Below the pieces are notes generated by a model, which saw nothing but the letters and a program-made list of their open reading frames with translations, was not told the DNA's origin and made no database searches. The position numbers and the translations under genes were made by a program. Below are positions 52,646 to 61,509 of a stretch of 64,000 bases of DNA, piece by piece. Source of the stretch: SIG480 sp045636865 (GTDB lineage: Bacteria > Bacillota > Clostridia > Oscillospirales > JAAYXM01). The DNA is taken from the NCBI GenBank assembly GCA_045636865.1, contig JAZTYJ010000022.1, forward strand, positions 1 through 64,000. Reading direction: 5' to 3'. The number at the start of each line of letters is the position of its first letter. Position 1 is the first letter of the stretch.

Positions 52646-53968
52646 ATGGACAATAATTTATCAAAAGGCAAAAAAATTGCCCTTCTTCCCATCGGTGTGT
52701 TTCTGATTCTCTATCTCGGACTCGGCATTCTTTTTGAGTACATACTCAAAATTCCGATGGGCTTTTATAAAGTACCTATAGTTTTTGCATTCCTTGCAGC
52801 ACTTGCAGTTGCTTGCATTCAGAACAAAGCTCTCTCCCTCGACAAAAAGCTTGAAATTATGGGACACGGTGTAGGCGACAAGAACATCATCACAATGATC
52901 CTCATCTTCCTCATCGCAGGAATGTTTGTCGGTGTTGTCGGTCGTTCAAGTGCAGACAGCGTTGCATATTTTCTTCTCTCAATAATTCCACCGAAGTTCG
53001 CAGTTATCGTTCTCTTTGTCGTAAGCTGCTTTGTTTCTCTTGCGATGGGAACATCAGTCGGAACAATTACACTCATCGTTCCGATCGCGGTTTCAGTATC
53101 AGTCGCTTCGGGATTCTCCCTTCCTCTTTGCGTTGCTTCCGTCGTGGGTGGCGCAATGTTCGGAGACAATCTTTCGTTTATTTCCGATACGACAATTGCA
53201 GCATGTAACGGACAAGGCTGTCAGATGAAGGACAAGTTCAAAGAAAACATCCTCATCGCGCTTCCTGCCGCGATCATTTCCGTTATCGTCATATATTTTC
53301 TTTCTTCAAAGACACAGATTTCAGGGGCGATTTCTCACGAGTATGATCTTATTAAAATCATTCCGTATATCCTCGTTTTGCTCGGCGGAATTTTCGGTAT
53401 AAACGTTTTCCTTGTTCTCATTATCGGTATCGTTTCAGGTTCAATCATAATGCTTGCAACAGGCAACGCAACCTTCATTGACCTTCTTGTCAATATGGGT
53501 TCCGGCGCATCGGGAATGTTTGAAACAACGATCGTTGCAATTTTAGTTTCCGCTATCTGCGCTCTTATCCGCGAACACGGCGGTTTTGATGCCCTTCTCT
53601 CAATGATAACACGCGTCTTCCGGGGAAAGCGTGGCGGTCAGCTCGGAATCGGCCTTCTCGTCGGCGCGATGGACATAGCTACAGCAAACAACACGGTTGC
53701 AATCGTTATGGCAAATCCGATCGCAAGCGAAATTGCGAAAAATTACGGTATTTCACCAAAGAAAACAGCTTCAATTCTCGACTCTTTCTCATGCATATTC
53801 CAGGGAATAATCCCATACGGCGCACAGATACTCGTTGCTATCTCTGCCGCAAGCGAGCTCGGAAGCCCTGTTTCTGCATTTGAGATAATCCCGCTTCTTT
53901 TCTATCCGTTCCTTTTCCTCGTAAGCTATCTCATTTCAATATTCGTGATTCCTTCAAAGGATGCATAA
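52646..53968 (+). CDS. NhaC-family Na+/H+ antiporter-type transporter
   Basis: A 440-residue membrane protein with about eleven helices. MGTSVGTITLIVPIAVSVSV (about 133-152), GGAMFGDNLSFISDTTIAAC (about 167-186) and the AMDIATANNTVAIVMANPIA helix (about 340-359) are the conserved regions of the NhaC antiporters, with the FGDNLSFISDTT element lining the ion path. Members exchange sodium for protons or malate for lactate, so the substrates are not fixed. It is a monocistronic plus-strand gene with a clear promoter and terminator. Confidence 0.88.
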   Translation: MDNNLSKGKKIALLPIGVFLILYLGLGILFEYILKIPMGFYKVPIVFAFLAALAVACIQNKALSLDKKLEIMGHGVGDKNIITMILIFLIAGMFVGVVGRSSADSVAYFLLSIIPPKFAVIVLFVVSCFVSLAMGTSVGTITLIVPIAVSVSVASGFSLPLCVASVVGGAMFGDNLSFISDTTIAACNGQGCQMKDKFKENILIALPAAIISVIVIYFLSSKTQISGAISHEYDLIKIIPYILVLLGGIFGINVFLVLIIGIVSGSIIMLATGNATFIDLLVNMGSGASGMFETTIVAILVSAICALIREHGGFDALLSMITRVFRGKRGGQLGIGLLVGAMDIATANNTVAIVMANPIASEIAKNYGISPKKTASILDSFSCIFQGIIPYGAQILVAISAASELGSPVSAFEIIPLLFYPFLFLVSYLISIFVIPSKDA

Positions 53969-53972
53969 CAAA

Positions 53973-54004
53973 AACTCCGTCAACTCAAATTGACGGAGTT
54001 TTTT
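53973..54004. terminator. Bidirectional terminator after the antiporter gene
   Basis: AAACTCCGTCAA and TTGACGGAGTTT around CTCAAA, with A and T runs on both sides, between convergent genes; it touches the stop of the peptidase gene. Confidence 0.9.
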
Positions 54005-54449
54005 ATTTCACTAAATGTAATTTTCTCAAAATTGCCCTGCCGTAAGCTTTAACTTTCAGTCGAAGCCATACAAACGGATGAACAAAAACTATGAAAGCTG
54101 AATACATCCTATAAGACAAATCTTTAACCGTGTAAAACTTTTCGCCTCTGTAAAAAGAATCAAGAACGCAGATTACGTCTTTGTCGGAAATACCGTATTC
54201 CTTCTGCACACAGTTATCGCCGCGGATGATGTACGAATCCGGGAGGACCTTTATCACGCGATGAAGAACATATTCATCTCCTCTGCGGTAGAGCGGAACA
54301 TCGTATTTCTTAAGACGACCATTCGGAGGAAGCAGAATGACCGTATCCCTTTTCTCCTTGAAAAGAGGGCGCATACTGATTCCGCGAGTTATTGTAACGT
54401 ACTTTCCGTCTTCCGCAACAGCTTGCTCTACGGTTTTCTTTTCGTTCAT
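54003..54449 (-). CDS. S26/S24-type serine peptidase without N-terminal anchor
   Basis: A 148-residue protein. RGISMRPLF (about 22-30) is the Ser-Met-x-Pro active-site motif of signal peptidases, and VLHRVIKV (about 61-68) followed by YIIRGDN (about 73-79) is the Ser-His-Asp pattern of the ER/archaeal/SipW branch, with His in place of the bacterial Lys. There is no N-terminal helix; a hydrophobic stretch sits near 115-130 (YSAFIVFVHPFVWLRL). Its ATG overlaps the stop of a PqqD-like gene (TAATG), so the two are made together, which hints at processing of a modified or secreted peptide. Target unknown. Confidence 0.78.
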   Translation of the reverse strand: MNEKKTVEQAVAEDGKYVTITRGISMRPLFKEKRDTVILLPPNGRLKKYDVPLYRRGDEYVLHRVIKVLPDSYIIRGDNCVQKEYGISDKDVICVLDSFYRGEKFYTVKDLSYRMYSAFIVFVHPFVWLRLKVKAYGRAILRKLHLVK

Positions 54450-54718
54450 TATTCCATGATTCCTGCAGTAAGCATCTGCTCAAGAAGCTTTTCAACGTCT
54501 GCAGCTACTGTTTCGGAATCAACTTCATAATCTGTGCTGATCTTTGCAATAACGTCTTCTTTTGACATTCCTGCGTCTATATTTTCCAAAATCGTAGCCG
54601 CTGTTTCGTTGAGCTTAACCATACCCTGAAAGTTCTTTGCAGCTTCGCCTGTTGCAATTACAACTGCATCGCCAAGCACACGGCGCAATACAAAACCGTT
54701 CTTGAATTTCATTATCAT
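54449..54718 (-). CDS. PqqD-like peptide-recognition protein
   Basis: An 89-residue protein with the winged-helix pattern of PqqD: FVLRRVLGDAVVIATGE, then GMVKLNETAATILENIDAG (about 32-50), then a helical tail DSETVAADVEKLLEQML. PqqD and related RRE domains bind leader peptides of ribosomally made peptides. No radical SAM enzyme or clear precursor gene lies beside it. It is translationally coupled to the following S26-type peptidase. An ATG two codons in (54712) is an alternative start. Function is inferred from the fold only. Confidence 0.8.
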   Translation of the reverse strand: MIMKFKNGFVLRRVLGDAVVIATGEAAKNFQGMVKLNETAATILENIDAGMSKEDVIAKISTDYEVDSETVAADVEKLLEQMLTAGIME

Positions 54719-54778
54719 ATCTCTCCTATTTTCTGATTACCCACTCATTATATAATAACTTACATGCTTTTGGCAAGA

Positions 54779-55285
54779 CTATTTTTCGTTTTTTGTTGTT
54801 TTTTCGGAAAGTGCGTGCATAAATCCGCCCATTTTGGGTGATGAGATGTCACCTCCGATAAGCTTTCCTTTATACGCAATGATGTTTGCAACTATCCCTT
54901 CTTCACCTGACGGATGGTTGTTCACCTTATATGTATATCTCATAACGCGGCGTCCTGAATACTTTGACAAATCCATACCTTGTCGTTTCTGAATTTCGTT
55001 GTATTCGCCATAAACACCGTCAAACTCTCTCGGGATTTTTACTTCAATGAATTCAACAGGCTCTTCATCAACCTCCCATCCGCACTCTCGGAGTATTGCC
55101 ACTCTGTCTTCGTTTTCAACTGCCGTGCGACCTTCTGCGAGCATCGGTGCTTCGTCGGAAACCGAGACCACGACATCCTCTCTCGCGTTACCGATTACCG
55201 CTACCACCGAGCAAATTGCTATTGAAAGCGCAAGGAGTCCCGAAATAAATTTTCTTCTTGTGAGCTTTGTTGTGAATACTACCAT
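54779..55285 (-). CDS. DUF4830-domain membrane-anchored protein
   Basis: A 168-residue protein with an N-terminal membrane helix (FISGLLALSIAICSVVAVI, about 14-32) and an extracytoplasmic domain. The run RVAILRECGWEVDEEPVEFI (about 66-85), IPREFDGVYGEYNEIQKRQG (about 90-109), SGRRVMRYTYKVNNHP and IAYKGKLIGGDISS, ending in GFMHAL, is the DUF4830 domain of Clostridia. Its function is unknown. AAGGAAAGG selects the ATG at 55285. It precedes the PqqD/peptidase pair by 60 bases on the same strand. Confidence 0.82.
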   Translation of the reverse strand: MVVFTTKLTRRKFISGLLALSIAICSVVAVIGNAREDVVVSVSDEAPMLAEGRTAVENEDRVAILRECGWEVDEEPVEFIEVKIPREFDGVYGEYNEIQKRQGMDLSKYSGRRVMRYTYKVNNHPSGEEGIVANIIAYKGKLIGGDISSPKMGGFMHALSEKTTKNEK

Positions 55286-55369
55286 TTTTACCTTTCCTTT
55301 CAAAAGTTTATATTAGATATTTATTTGCAAAAATTCATAAATATGACACACTTTAAAAGCTTTGTTTCA

Positions 55370-55398
55370 TTGACCTTTCCTCAATTTTGTGGTATGAT
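55370..55398 (+). promoter_or_regulatory. Promoter of the methyltransferase-ecf unit
   Basis: TTGACC (55370-55375), 17 bases, TATGAT (55393-55398), about 36 bases before the ATG. Confidence 0.7.
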
Positions 55399-55433
55399 AG
55401 AATATCAAATGTAAATTAAAGGAATATGAGAAT

Positions 55434-56297
55434 ATGTGGATTGCAAAAAACTTTGACGATTACAGCGTAATAGACTGCGGAAGCGGCGAAAAACTTGAGC
55501 GTTGGGGCGACTATTATCTCGTTCGCCCAGAACCTCAAGCTATCTGGATTTCTCCGAGAAAGCATCCGCGCTGGCAGAAGTATGACGCGCTTTATTCGCG
55601 TTCTTCCACCGGCGGCGGAAGCTGGAATAACAGAAATCTCCCCGCATCCTGGCAGATTAAGTATGACAACCTCACATTCAACTTAAAGCCTATGAACTTC
55701 AAGCACACAGGCATTTTCCCCGAACAGGCGTCAAACTGGGACTTTATCCGCGAAAAGATTTCTTCTGCAAACCGTCCGATAAACGTTCTCAACCTCTTCG
55801 CATATACGGGTGCTGCAACAATTGCGGCGGCATCTGCAGGCGCATCTGTCTGCCACGTTGATGCGGCACGCGGTATGGTTGCCTGGGCCCGTGAGAACGC
55901 GGCATCCTCCGGTCTTTCGGATGCTCCCATCCGCTGGATAGTTGATGACTGTGCGAAATTTGTTGAGCGAGAAATAAGACGAGGCAGAAAGTATGACGCC
56001 ATTATTATGGATCCCCCGTCTTACGGAAGAGGTCCCACTGGCGAAATATGGAAGCTCGAAAACAACCTTTTTGACTTTGTTAAGCTTTGTGAGGGCGTGC
56101 TTTCAGATAATCCTCTGTTTGTCCTTATAAGTTCTTATACAACCGGTCTTGCCCCGTCTGTTCTCAGGTATATTTCCGATATGATTTTCACAAGCAAGTA
56201 CGGCGGAAAAAGTGAGTGCGACGAGCTCGGACTCCGCGTTGAAGAGACAGGTCTTTTCCTCCCCGCAGGCAGCGCGATGCGCTGGTCATCTTTCTGA
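55434..56297 (+). CDS. Class I SAM-dependent (RlmI/RlmK-like) methyltransferase
   Basis: A 287-residue enzyme. The SAM-binding loop is NVLNLFAYTGAATIAAASAG (about 116-135), followed by VDAARGMVAWARENA, and the catalytic NPPY-like motif is IIMDPPSYGRGPTGEIWKLE (about 195-214). This pattern is that of the RlmI/RlmK group, which modify 23S rRNA cytosine or guanine, but members without the PUA domain, as here, are not well defined. It begins a plus-strand run ending beyond the window and is followed by ecfA1 after 27 bases. Confidence 0.85.
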   Translation: MWIAKNFDDYSVIDCGSGEKLERWGDYYLVRPEPQAIWISPRKHPRWQKYDALYSRSSTGGGSWNNRNLPASWQIKYDNLTFNLKPMNFKHTGIFPEQASNWDFIREKISSANRPINVLNLFAYTGAATIAAASAGASVCHVDAARGMVAWARENAASSGLSDAPIRWIVDDCAKFVEREIRRGRKYDAIIMDPPSYGRGPTGEIWKLENNLFDFVKLCEGVLSDNPLFVLISSYTTGLAPSVLRYISDMIFTSKYGGKSECDELGLRVEETGLFLPAGSAMRWSSF

Positions 56298-56324
56298 TTT
56301 TCATAAAACGTTACGGAGTTTAAA

Positions 56325-57167
56325 ATGAACGATATTATAAAATCAAAAAATCTCACCTTCAGATATAACCTTGACTCGGAAACACCGAAAACAGCTCTGT
56401 CTGAAGTGAGCATATCCGTAAAAGAAGGCGAATATCTCGTCATTCTCGGTCGCAACGGTTCGGGAAAATCCTCCCTTGCCAAGCACTTCAATGCTGTTCT
56501 TCTTCCCTGTGGCGGAAAGGTGTATGTTGACGGAATGGACACCGCAAACGAAGAGCTTCTTCTGGAAATCCGCCGCACCTGCGGTATGGTATTTCAGAAT
56601 CCCGACAACCAGATTGTTGCAACCATAACCGAAGAAGATGTTGCATTCGGGCCGGAAAACCTCGGTCTGCCGCGAGAAGAGATACGTGCGCGCGTTGATG
56701 ATGCACTTAAAACCGTTGGCATGTATGACTACCGCGAACACGCGCCCCACCTTCTTTCAGGCGGGCAGAAGCAACGCATCGCTATAGCAGGTGTTATCGC
56801 CATGCGCCCTCGTTGCATTATACTTGACGAACCGACATCAATGCTCGACCCCGTCGGACGCCGCGACGTTCTTGCAATTCTTGAAGAACTGAACAAGAAA
56901 CACTGTATTACAATTATTCTCATAACCCATCATATGAATGAAGCCGTTCCGGCTGACCGGATAATAATCATGGATGCCGGACAAATCGTTATGGAAGGCT
57001 CTCCGCGAGAAATCTTCCCTGACATCGAAAAGCTTCACAGTCTTGGACTTACAGTCCCCCAGACGGTTGAACTTATATCAAAGCTCAACGAAAACGGTTT
57101 TGACATACCGCTTGAAAATATCACTCTCGATGAGTGTGTTGATGCAATTGTTAACGCGATTTCCTGA
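56325..57167 (+). CDS. ecfA1: Energy-coupling factor transporter ATPase 1
   Basis: A 280-residue ABC ATPase. Walker A is LGRNGSGKSSLAKHF (about 44-58), the Q loop sits in VFQNPDNQIVA (about 88-98), the signature is LLSGGQKQRIAIAGVIAMRP (about 142-161), and Walker B is CIILDEPTSMLDP (about 163-175), with a switch His in LITHHMNEA. EcfA1 pairs with EcfA2 and EcfT to power vitamin-specific S subunits. The QNPDNQ variant is typical of EcfA1. ecfA2 follows after a short gap with GGAGG. Confidence 0.96.
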   Translation: MNDIIKSKNLTFRYNLDSETPKTALSEVSISVKEGEYLVILGRNGSGKSSLAKHFNAVLLPCGGKVYVDGMDTANEELLLEIRRTCGMVFQNPDNQIVATITEEDVAFGPENLGLPREEIRARVDDALKTVGMYDYREHAPHLLSGGQKQRIAIAGVIAMRPRCIILDEPTSMLDPVGRRDVLAILEELNKKHCITIILITHHMNEAVPADRIIIMDAGQIVMEGSPREIFPDIEKLHSLGLTVPQTVELISKLNENGFDIPLENITLDECVDAIVNAIS

Positions 57168-57185
57168 TTTTTGGAGGTTATTCTA

Positions 57186-58052
57186 TTGAATCCTGTAATG
57201 AGCATACGCGGACTTTCTCACATCTACAGTCCGAAGACACCGTTTGAGTGTTCCGCAATAAACAACATAGACCTCGACATCTACGCCGGTGAAACACTCG
57301 GCGTTATCGGTCATACAGGTTCAGGTAAATCCACCCTCATTTCTCACCTTAACGGCCTGATTAAACCGTCAGACGGCAAGGTGCTCTATCACGGTGAAGA
57401 CATCTTCAAATCCGCAGAGTTCACACACAAAATCCGTTTCAGAGTAGGGCTTGTACTGCAGTATCCCGAATATCAGCTTTTCGAAGAAACTGTATACAAG
57501 GACATCGCTTTCGGTCCGCGCAATATGGGACTTTCGCAGGCAGAAATTGACGAGCGAGTCTTTGAGGCGGCAAGGTTTGTCGGAATTGATGAGTCAAACC
57601 TTTCGCTTTCTCCTTTTGAACTCTCAGGCGGGCAGAAGCGACGAGTTGCGATAGCAGGAGTTATTGCCATGCGCCCGCGAGTTCTAATTCTTGATGAGCC
57701 GACCGCAGGTCTTGACCCCGTTGCGAGAGAGGATCTTCTTTCACACATCAGAACGTATCGTGATGAGAAGGATGCCGCTATTGTTATTGTTTCCCACAGT
57801 ATGGAAGACATCGCCTCTGTTGCAGACAGACTCATCGTTATGAATGGTGGCAGCATTATGCTCTCCGGCACTCCCGACGAGGTTTTTTCGCACTCTGATG
57901 AGCTTCTCGCCGCAGGTCTTGACATTCCTCAGATTTCTCATATTGCAAACGCTCTTAAAAAGCGCGGCATCGCACTTTCTGAGTCAATTTATACCGTCGA
58001 CCGCGCACTCGACGCCATTCTTTCATTAAAGGAGGCGGATGTAAATGATTAA
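57186..58052 (+). CDS. ecfA2: Energy-coupling factor transporter ATPase 2
   Basis: A 288-residue ABC ATPase. IGHTGSGKSTLISHLNGL (Walker A, about 38-55), LVLQYPEYQLFEETVYKDIA with the EcfA2-type Q loop, LSGGQKRRVAIAGVIAMRP (signature) and VLILDEPTAGLDP (Walker B) are all present. The start is the TTG at 57186, eight bases after GGAGG; the next ATG at 57198 is too far from it. The C-terminus overlaps ecfT by eight bases. No S-component gene lies in the cluster, as usual for shared ECF modules. Confidence 0.95.
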   Translation: MNPVMSIRGLSHIYSPKTPFECSAINNIDLDIYAGETLGVIGHTGSGKSTLISHLNGLIKPSDGKVLYHGEDIFKSAEFTHKIRFRVGLVLQYPEYQLFEETVYKDIAFGPRNMGLSQAEIDERVFEAARFVGIDESNLSLSPFELSGGQKRRVAIAGVIAMRPRVLILDEPTAGLDPVAREDLLSHIRTYRDEKDAAIVIVSHSMEDIASVADRLIVMNGGSIMLSGTPDEVFSHSDELLAAGLDIPQISHIANALKKRGIALSESIYTVDRALDAILSLKEADVND

Positions 58053-58869
58053 AGATGTTGCGCTTGGTCAGTATTTTCCCGGAAACAGTTTAGTTCACAA
58101 GCTTGACCCGAGAGTTAAGCTTCTCCTCACAATTTTATACATTGTTACGCTGTTTCTTTGCAACGGTGTTTTTCCGTATCTCGTTATGGCCGCATTTCTT
58201 ATAACCGTAATCGTCATAACAAGAATAAACCTTGGGCTCATCTTCAAGAGCCTAAAGCCAATTCTCATACTCCTGGCATTCACGGCGATACTCAATGTTT
58301 TCTACACTACCGAAGGAAAAGTTCTTATAAACTTCGGCTCTGTCGTTGTTACAATGGGCGGAATTTACACCGCAGTCTTTATGGCTGTTAGAATTATGCT
58401 TCTGGTTGCAGGAACTTTTGTTATGCTTTCATACACGACGTCTCCCATTATGCTGACTGACGGACTTGAGAGTCTTATGGCACCGCTCAAAAAAGTCAGA
58501 TTCCCCGTTCACGAGCTTTCTATGATGATGTCGATTGCTCTTCGTTTTATTCCTACACTCATAGAAGAAACCGACAAGATTATGTCTGCCCAGAAATCGC
58601 GTGGCGCTAGCTTTGAAACCGGTGGAATAATAAAGCGCGCACGTGCACTCATCCCCGTCCTTATCCCCCTTTTCATAAACGCTTTCAGACGCGCAGAAGA
58701 TCTTGCACTTGCGATGGAGTGCCGTTGTTATCACGGCGGTGAAGGAAGAACAAGCCTTCACAAATTAAAGCTTTCTGCACGGGATTATGTCACCACGGCA
58801 GTAACACTTCTGATTTTCGCATTTGCTGTTTTTCTCTCACATACGCTCAAAGCAGGTGTTCTGATATGA
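58045..58869 (+). CDS. ecfT: Energy-coupling factor transporter transmembrane protein
   Basis: A 274-residue membrane protein starting with GQYFPGNSLVHKLDPRVKLL, the conserved EcfT N-terminus, then about five helices. Two coupling helices carry the Ala-Arg-Gly-type motifs, here SAQKSRGASFE (about 190-200) and AMECRCYHGGEGRT (about 226-239). It joins the two EcfA ATPases to S subunits. GGAGG inside ecfA2 supports the start, and truA begins within its last codons. Confidence 0.95.
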   Translation: MIKDVALGQYFPGNSLVHKLDPRVKLLLTILYIVTLFLCNGVFPYLVMAAFLITVIVITRINLGLIFKSLKPILILLAFTAILNVFYTTEGKVLINFGSVVVTMGGIYTAVFMAVRIMLLVAGTFVMLSYTTSPIMLTDGLESLMAPLKKVRFPVHELSMMMSIALRFIPTLIEETDKIMSAQKSRGASFETGGIIKRARALIPVLIPLFINAFRRAEDLALAMECRCYHGGEGRTSLHKLKLSARDYVTTAVTLLIFAFAVFLSHTLKAGVLI

Positions 58870-59627
58870 TAAGAAATATTGCTCTTCTTCTCTCGTATGA
58901 CGGCGCAGATTATCACGGTTGGCAGAGTCAGTTGAACTCTAAAACCGTTCAGGATACCTTAAACGATGCCGCATCACAAGTCTTCGGTGAAAAAATTTCT
59001 GTTACAGGCTGCGGAAGAACCGACACAGGTGTATCTGCAAAATGCTATTTTGCATCATTTCGCACATCCTGCGAAATCCCGCTTGACAAGATTCCTTTTG
59101 CGATCAACTCACGTCTTCCTCGGGATATTTCGGTAAGACGCGCATTTTCCGTTTCGGATGATTTTCATCCGGTTCATTCCTGCATTGAAAAGGAATATAC
59201 TTACTATATCTACACCTCCCCCGTTCACGATCCTTTTCTTGAAGGTCGCGCACTTCACAGCAGATACGAGCTTGATACAGATCGTATGAAGGCAGCTGCA
59301 AAGCACTTTGTCGGCACGCACGATTTTTCTGCCGTGAGAAGTCTCGGCACGCCTGTAAACTCAACCGTGCGCACGATCTTTGCATGTGAAGTATCAAAGA
59401 ACGAAAATCTCATAGCTATCCGCATATCTGCAAACGGATTTCTTTATAATATGGCGCGTGCAATCGCAGGAACGCTTCTCGACGTTTCGTCTGGCAAGAT
59501 TTCACCCGACAAAATCCCCGATATACTTCTCTCAAAGGACCGCTCACATGCAGGGGCAACCGCACCCGCTTGCGGACTTTTTATGACAAACGTTATTTAT
59601 CCTGATAAATTCGGACTATCTGATTAA
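58866..59627 (+). CDS. truA: tRNA pseudouridine(38-40) synthase
   Basis: A 253-residue enzyme. The catalytic aspartate is in GCGRTDTGVSAKCYFASF (about 48-65); YHGWQSQLNSKTVQDTL near the start and FVGTHDFSAVRSLGTPVNST (about 148-167) fit TruA. It isomerises uridines 38-40 in the tRNA anticodon arm. It overlaps ecfT by four bases (ATGA), an arrangement widespread in Firmicutes. Confidence 0.95.
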   Translation: MIRNIALLLSYDGADYHGWQSQLNSKTVQDTLNDAASQVFGEKISVTGCGRTDTGVSAKCYFASFRTSCEIPLDKIPFAINSRLPRDISVRRAFSVSDDFHPVHSCIEKEYTYYIYTSPVHDPFLEGRALHSRYELDTDRMKAAAKHFVGTHDFSAVRSLGTPVNSTVRTIFACEVSKNENLIAIRISANGFLYNMARAIAGTLLDVSSGKISPDKIPDILLSKDRSHAGATAPACGLFMTNVIYPDKFGLSD

Positions 59628-59649
59628 TTTCTCAAAGGAGGATACCCAT

Positions 59650-60792
59650 ATGGCACGAAAGAACACAAACAAAAAACAGCTTTCAGGGCGCTTTGCCATA
59701 TTCATAACTGCACTTCTCCTTATCTGTACATTCATTTTCTTCAACAATCAACTCAGTTCAGGCTCGATAAAACGCTTTGCTTACTGGGTTTTCAATGGAG
59801 CACGCGGCGACGCAAAAGAAGTTTCGATAACTTTTGACGCAAAGGAATTCAACCGCTTTTCGCTTATATCCAAAAATCTTCTTGTTGTTTCTCCGGACGA
59901 AATTTCAACATACCTTCTCTCCGGCAAGACCGCACTCAATACCCCTGTCATCCTCCGAAATCCTGCTGTTTCCATCGCAGGAAACAGATTTATGGCATAC
60001 GATCTCGGCGGTCTCAATTTTTACATCGGAAACAGCAAAAAACTTCTCTTCACCGGTACAACGGAATCAAAACTTGTCAATGCAAATATGAATAAAACAG
60101 GCTATTTTTCAATAATTACCGACGATGAGGATTCAAAATCTCTCGTCACGGTTTATAATCCTTCCTTCGAACCGTTTTATAAGTTTCATTCTGCAGAAAA
60201 GTATGTTTTTGATGCTGCGGTTTCTCCAAGCGGCAAATCTGCAGCTGTCGTAACATACGGCACAAACGAAGGTCAGTTTGAAAGCTCACTCGCGCTCTGC
60301 CGCACAAACGAAGACGGATTCTATACCACCGTTTCTCTCGGTGATTCTATGCCGCTTCGCGTTTCCTACCATTCAGAAAAGAAGCTTTTTTTGGTTTGTA
60401 ATGACCGCACTATTCTTTTTGCAAATGACGGTTCTACAATTTCGGAACTTTCATACAACGCACTTCCGATCAAATCATTCTCCCAGTCTTTCGGAAACCA
60501 CGTTGCAATCGCACTCGACAACTATGCAAACGGCGGAAACACACGACTTTACTTTATTAAAGCCAACGGCAACGTTTCCGAATGCCTTGATTTTGACGAG
60601 GATATCTACTCAATTTCAAGTGCCGGTGATTTTACGGCAGTTCAGTTTTCCGACAAGTGTGCGGTTTACAAAAACGACCTCACGCTTCATTCGGAATTTG
60701 CAATTTCTGCAGATGTGTCGCGTTGTCTTGTAAATTCTGACGGCTCTGTCATATGTGTTGCAGATAACTTTGCAACTCTTTATGTTAAATAG
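59650..60792 (+). CDS. DUF5711 family membrane-anchored protein
   Basis: A 380-residue protein with a short basic start, one membrane helix (FAIFITALLLICTFIFFNN, about 15-33) and a large extracytoplasmic part made of beta repeats reminiscent of a propeller (for example VFDAAVSPSGKSAAVVTYGT near 190 and DIYSISSAGDFTAVQFSD near 325). This order matches DUF5711 proteins of Clostridia, whose function is unknown. AAAGGAGG precedes the start. It is followed by cvpA after 11 bases, so both are probably in the truA transcript. Confidence 0.8.
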   Translation: MARKNTNKKQLSGRFAIFITALLLICTFIFFNNQLSSGSIKRFAYWVFNGARGDAKEVSITFDAKEFNRFSLISKNLLVVSPDEISTYLLSGKTALNTPVILRNPAVSIAGNRFMAYDLGGLNFYIGNSKKLLFTGTTESKLVNANMNKTGYFSIITDDEDSKSLVTVYNPSFEPFYKFHSAEKYVFDAAVSPSGKSAAVVTYGTNEGQFESSLALCRTNEDGFYTTVSLGDSMPLRVSYHSEKKLFLVCNDRTILFANDGSTISELSYNALPIKSFSQSFGNHVAIALDNYANGGNTRLYFIKANGNVSECLDFDEDIYSISSAGDFTAVQFSDKCAVYKNDLTLHSEFAISADVSRCLVNSDGSVICVADNFATLYVK

Positions 60793-60803
60793 GAGGCTCT
60801 TTT

Positions 60804-61478
60804 ATGACTCTGTCAGCCACTCTCACAATTGATGTTATAACCGTTGCAATTCTCGTGATATCCGCACTGCTTGGTCGAAAGCGTGGCCTCATAAAAACAG
60901 TTTCGGGCATCCTCGCCTTTGCGCTTGCGCTTTCTCTTTCCGGAACACTTGCAAACATTGCAACTCCCATCGTCTCCGAAAAATATGTTGCACCTTACAT
61001 AACGCAGGAGGTTCAGAAGGAACTCGAAGCTTCCCCCGAATCAACTCCCGCGTCTCCCAGCGCATATTCCGCTCTTTTTGAAAAGCTTGGAATTCCTGAA
61101 ACTATCGTCACCGATGCTATAGAGGATATTTCAAAAGCTCTTTCTCAAAGCATAAGAGAACCTCTGGATGCGCTGTCAAACAGTATCGCATACAAAATCA
61201 CGCACACGGTTTTATTCATAGTTTTCTTCATTCTTCTCCTTGTTGTTTTCAAGCTTGTCTTCAAGCTCTTGAATCTCGTATCAAAAATTCCGGGAATTAA
61301 CTTCGTAAACAAAACACTCGGACTTATTTTAGGACTCATTTTTGGTTATCTTATAGTTACCACGCTTTCTTTTATCCTTGCAAATACAGGATTTTATCTC
61401 ACAAACGAAATGATAGAAAAAACATATGTACTCAAATTTATAACAACCTTCTCCCCTGCCGCATTCTTTGCAGGATAG
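60804..61478 (+). CDS. CvpA-family membrane protein
   Basis: A 224-residue protein with four hydrophobic helices. The first region IDVITVAILVISALLGRKRGLIKTV (in part) has the GxxRGLI turn of CvpA, and LGLILGLIFGYLIVTTLSF lies near 175. A charged extracellular loop of about 80 residues (QEVQKELEASPESTPAS) is larger than usual. CvpA proteins are linked to colicin V production and envelope stress; the exact role is unclear. AGGAGG precedes the ATG. Confidence 0.82.
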   Translation: MTLSATLTIDVITVAILVISALLGRKRGLIKTVSGILAFALALSLSGTLANIATPIVSEKYVAPYITQEVQKELEASPESTPASPSAYSALFEKLGIPETIVTDAIEDISKALSQSIREPLDALSNSIAYKITHTVLFIVFFILLLVVFKLVFKLLNLVSKIPGINFVNKTLGLILGLIFGYLIVTTLSFILANTGFYLTNEMIEKTYVLKFITTFSPAAFFAG

Positions 61479-61509
61479 AATATTTCTAAAGTCAGGAAGT
61501 ACAAAGAAT

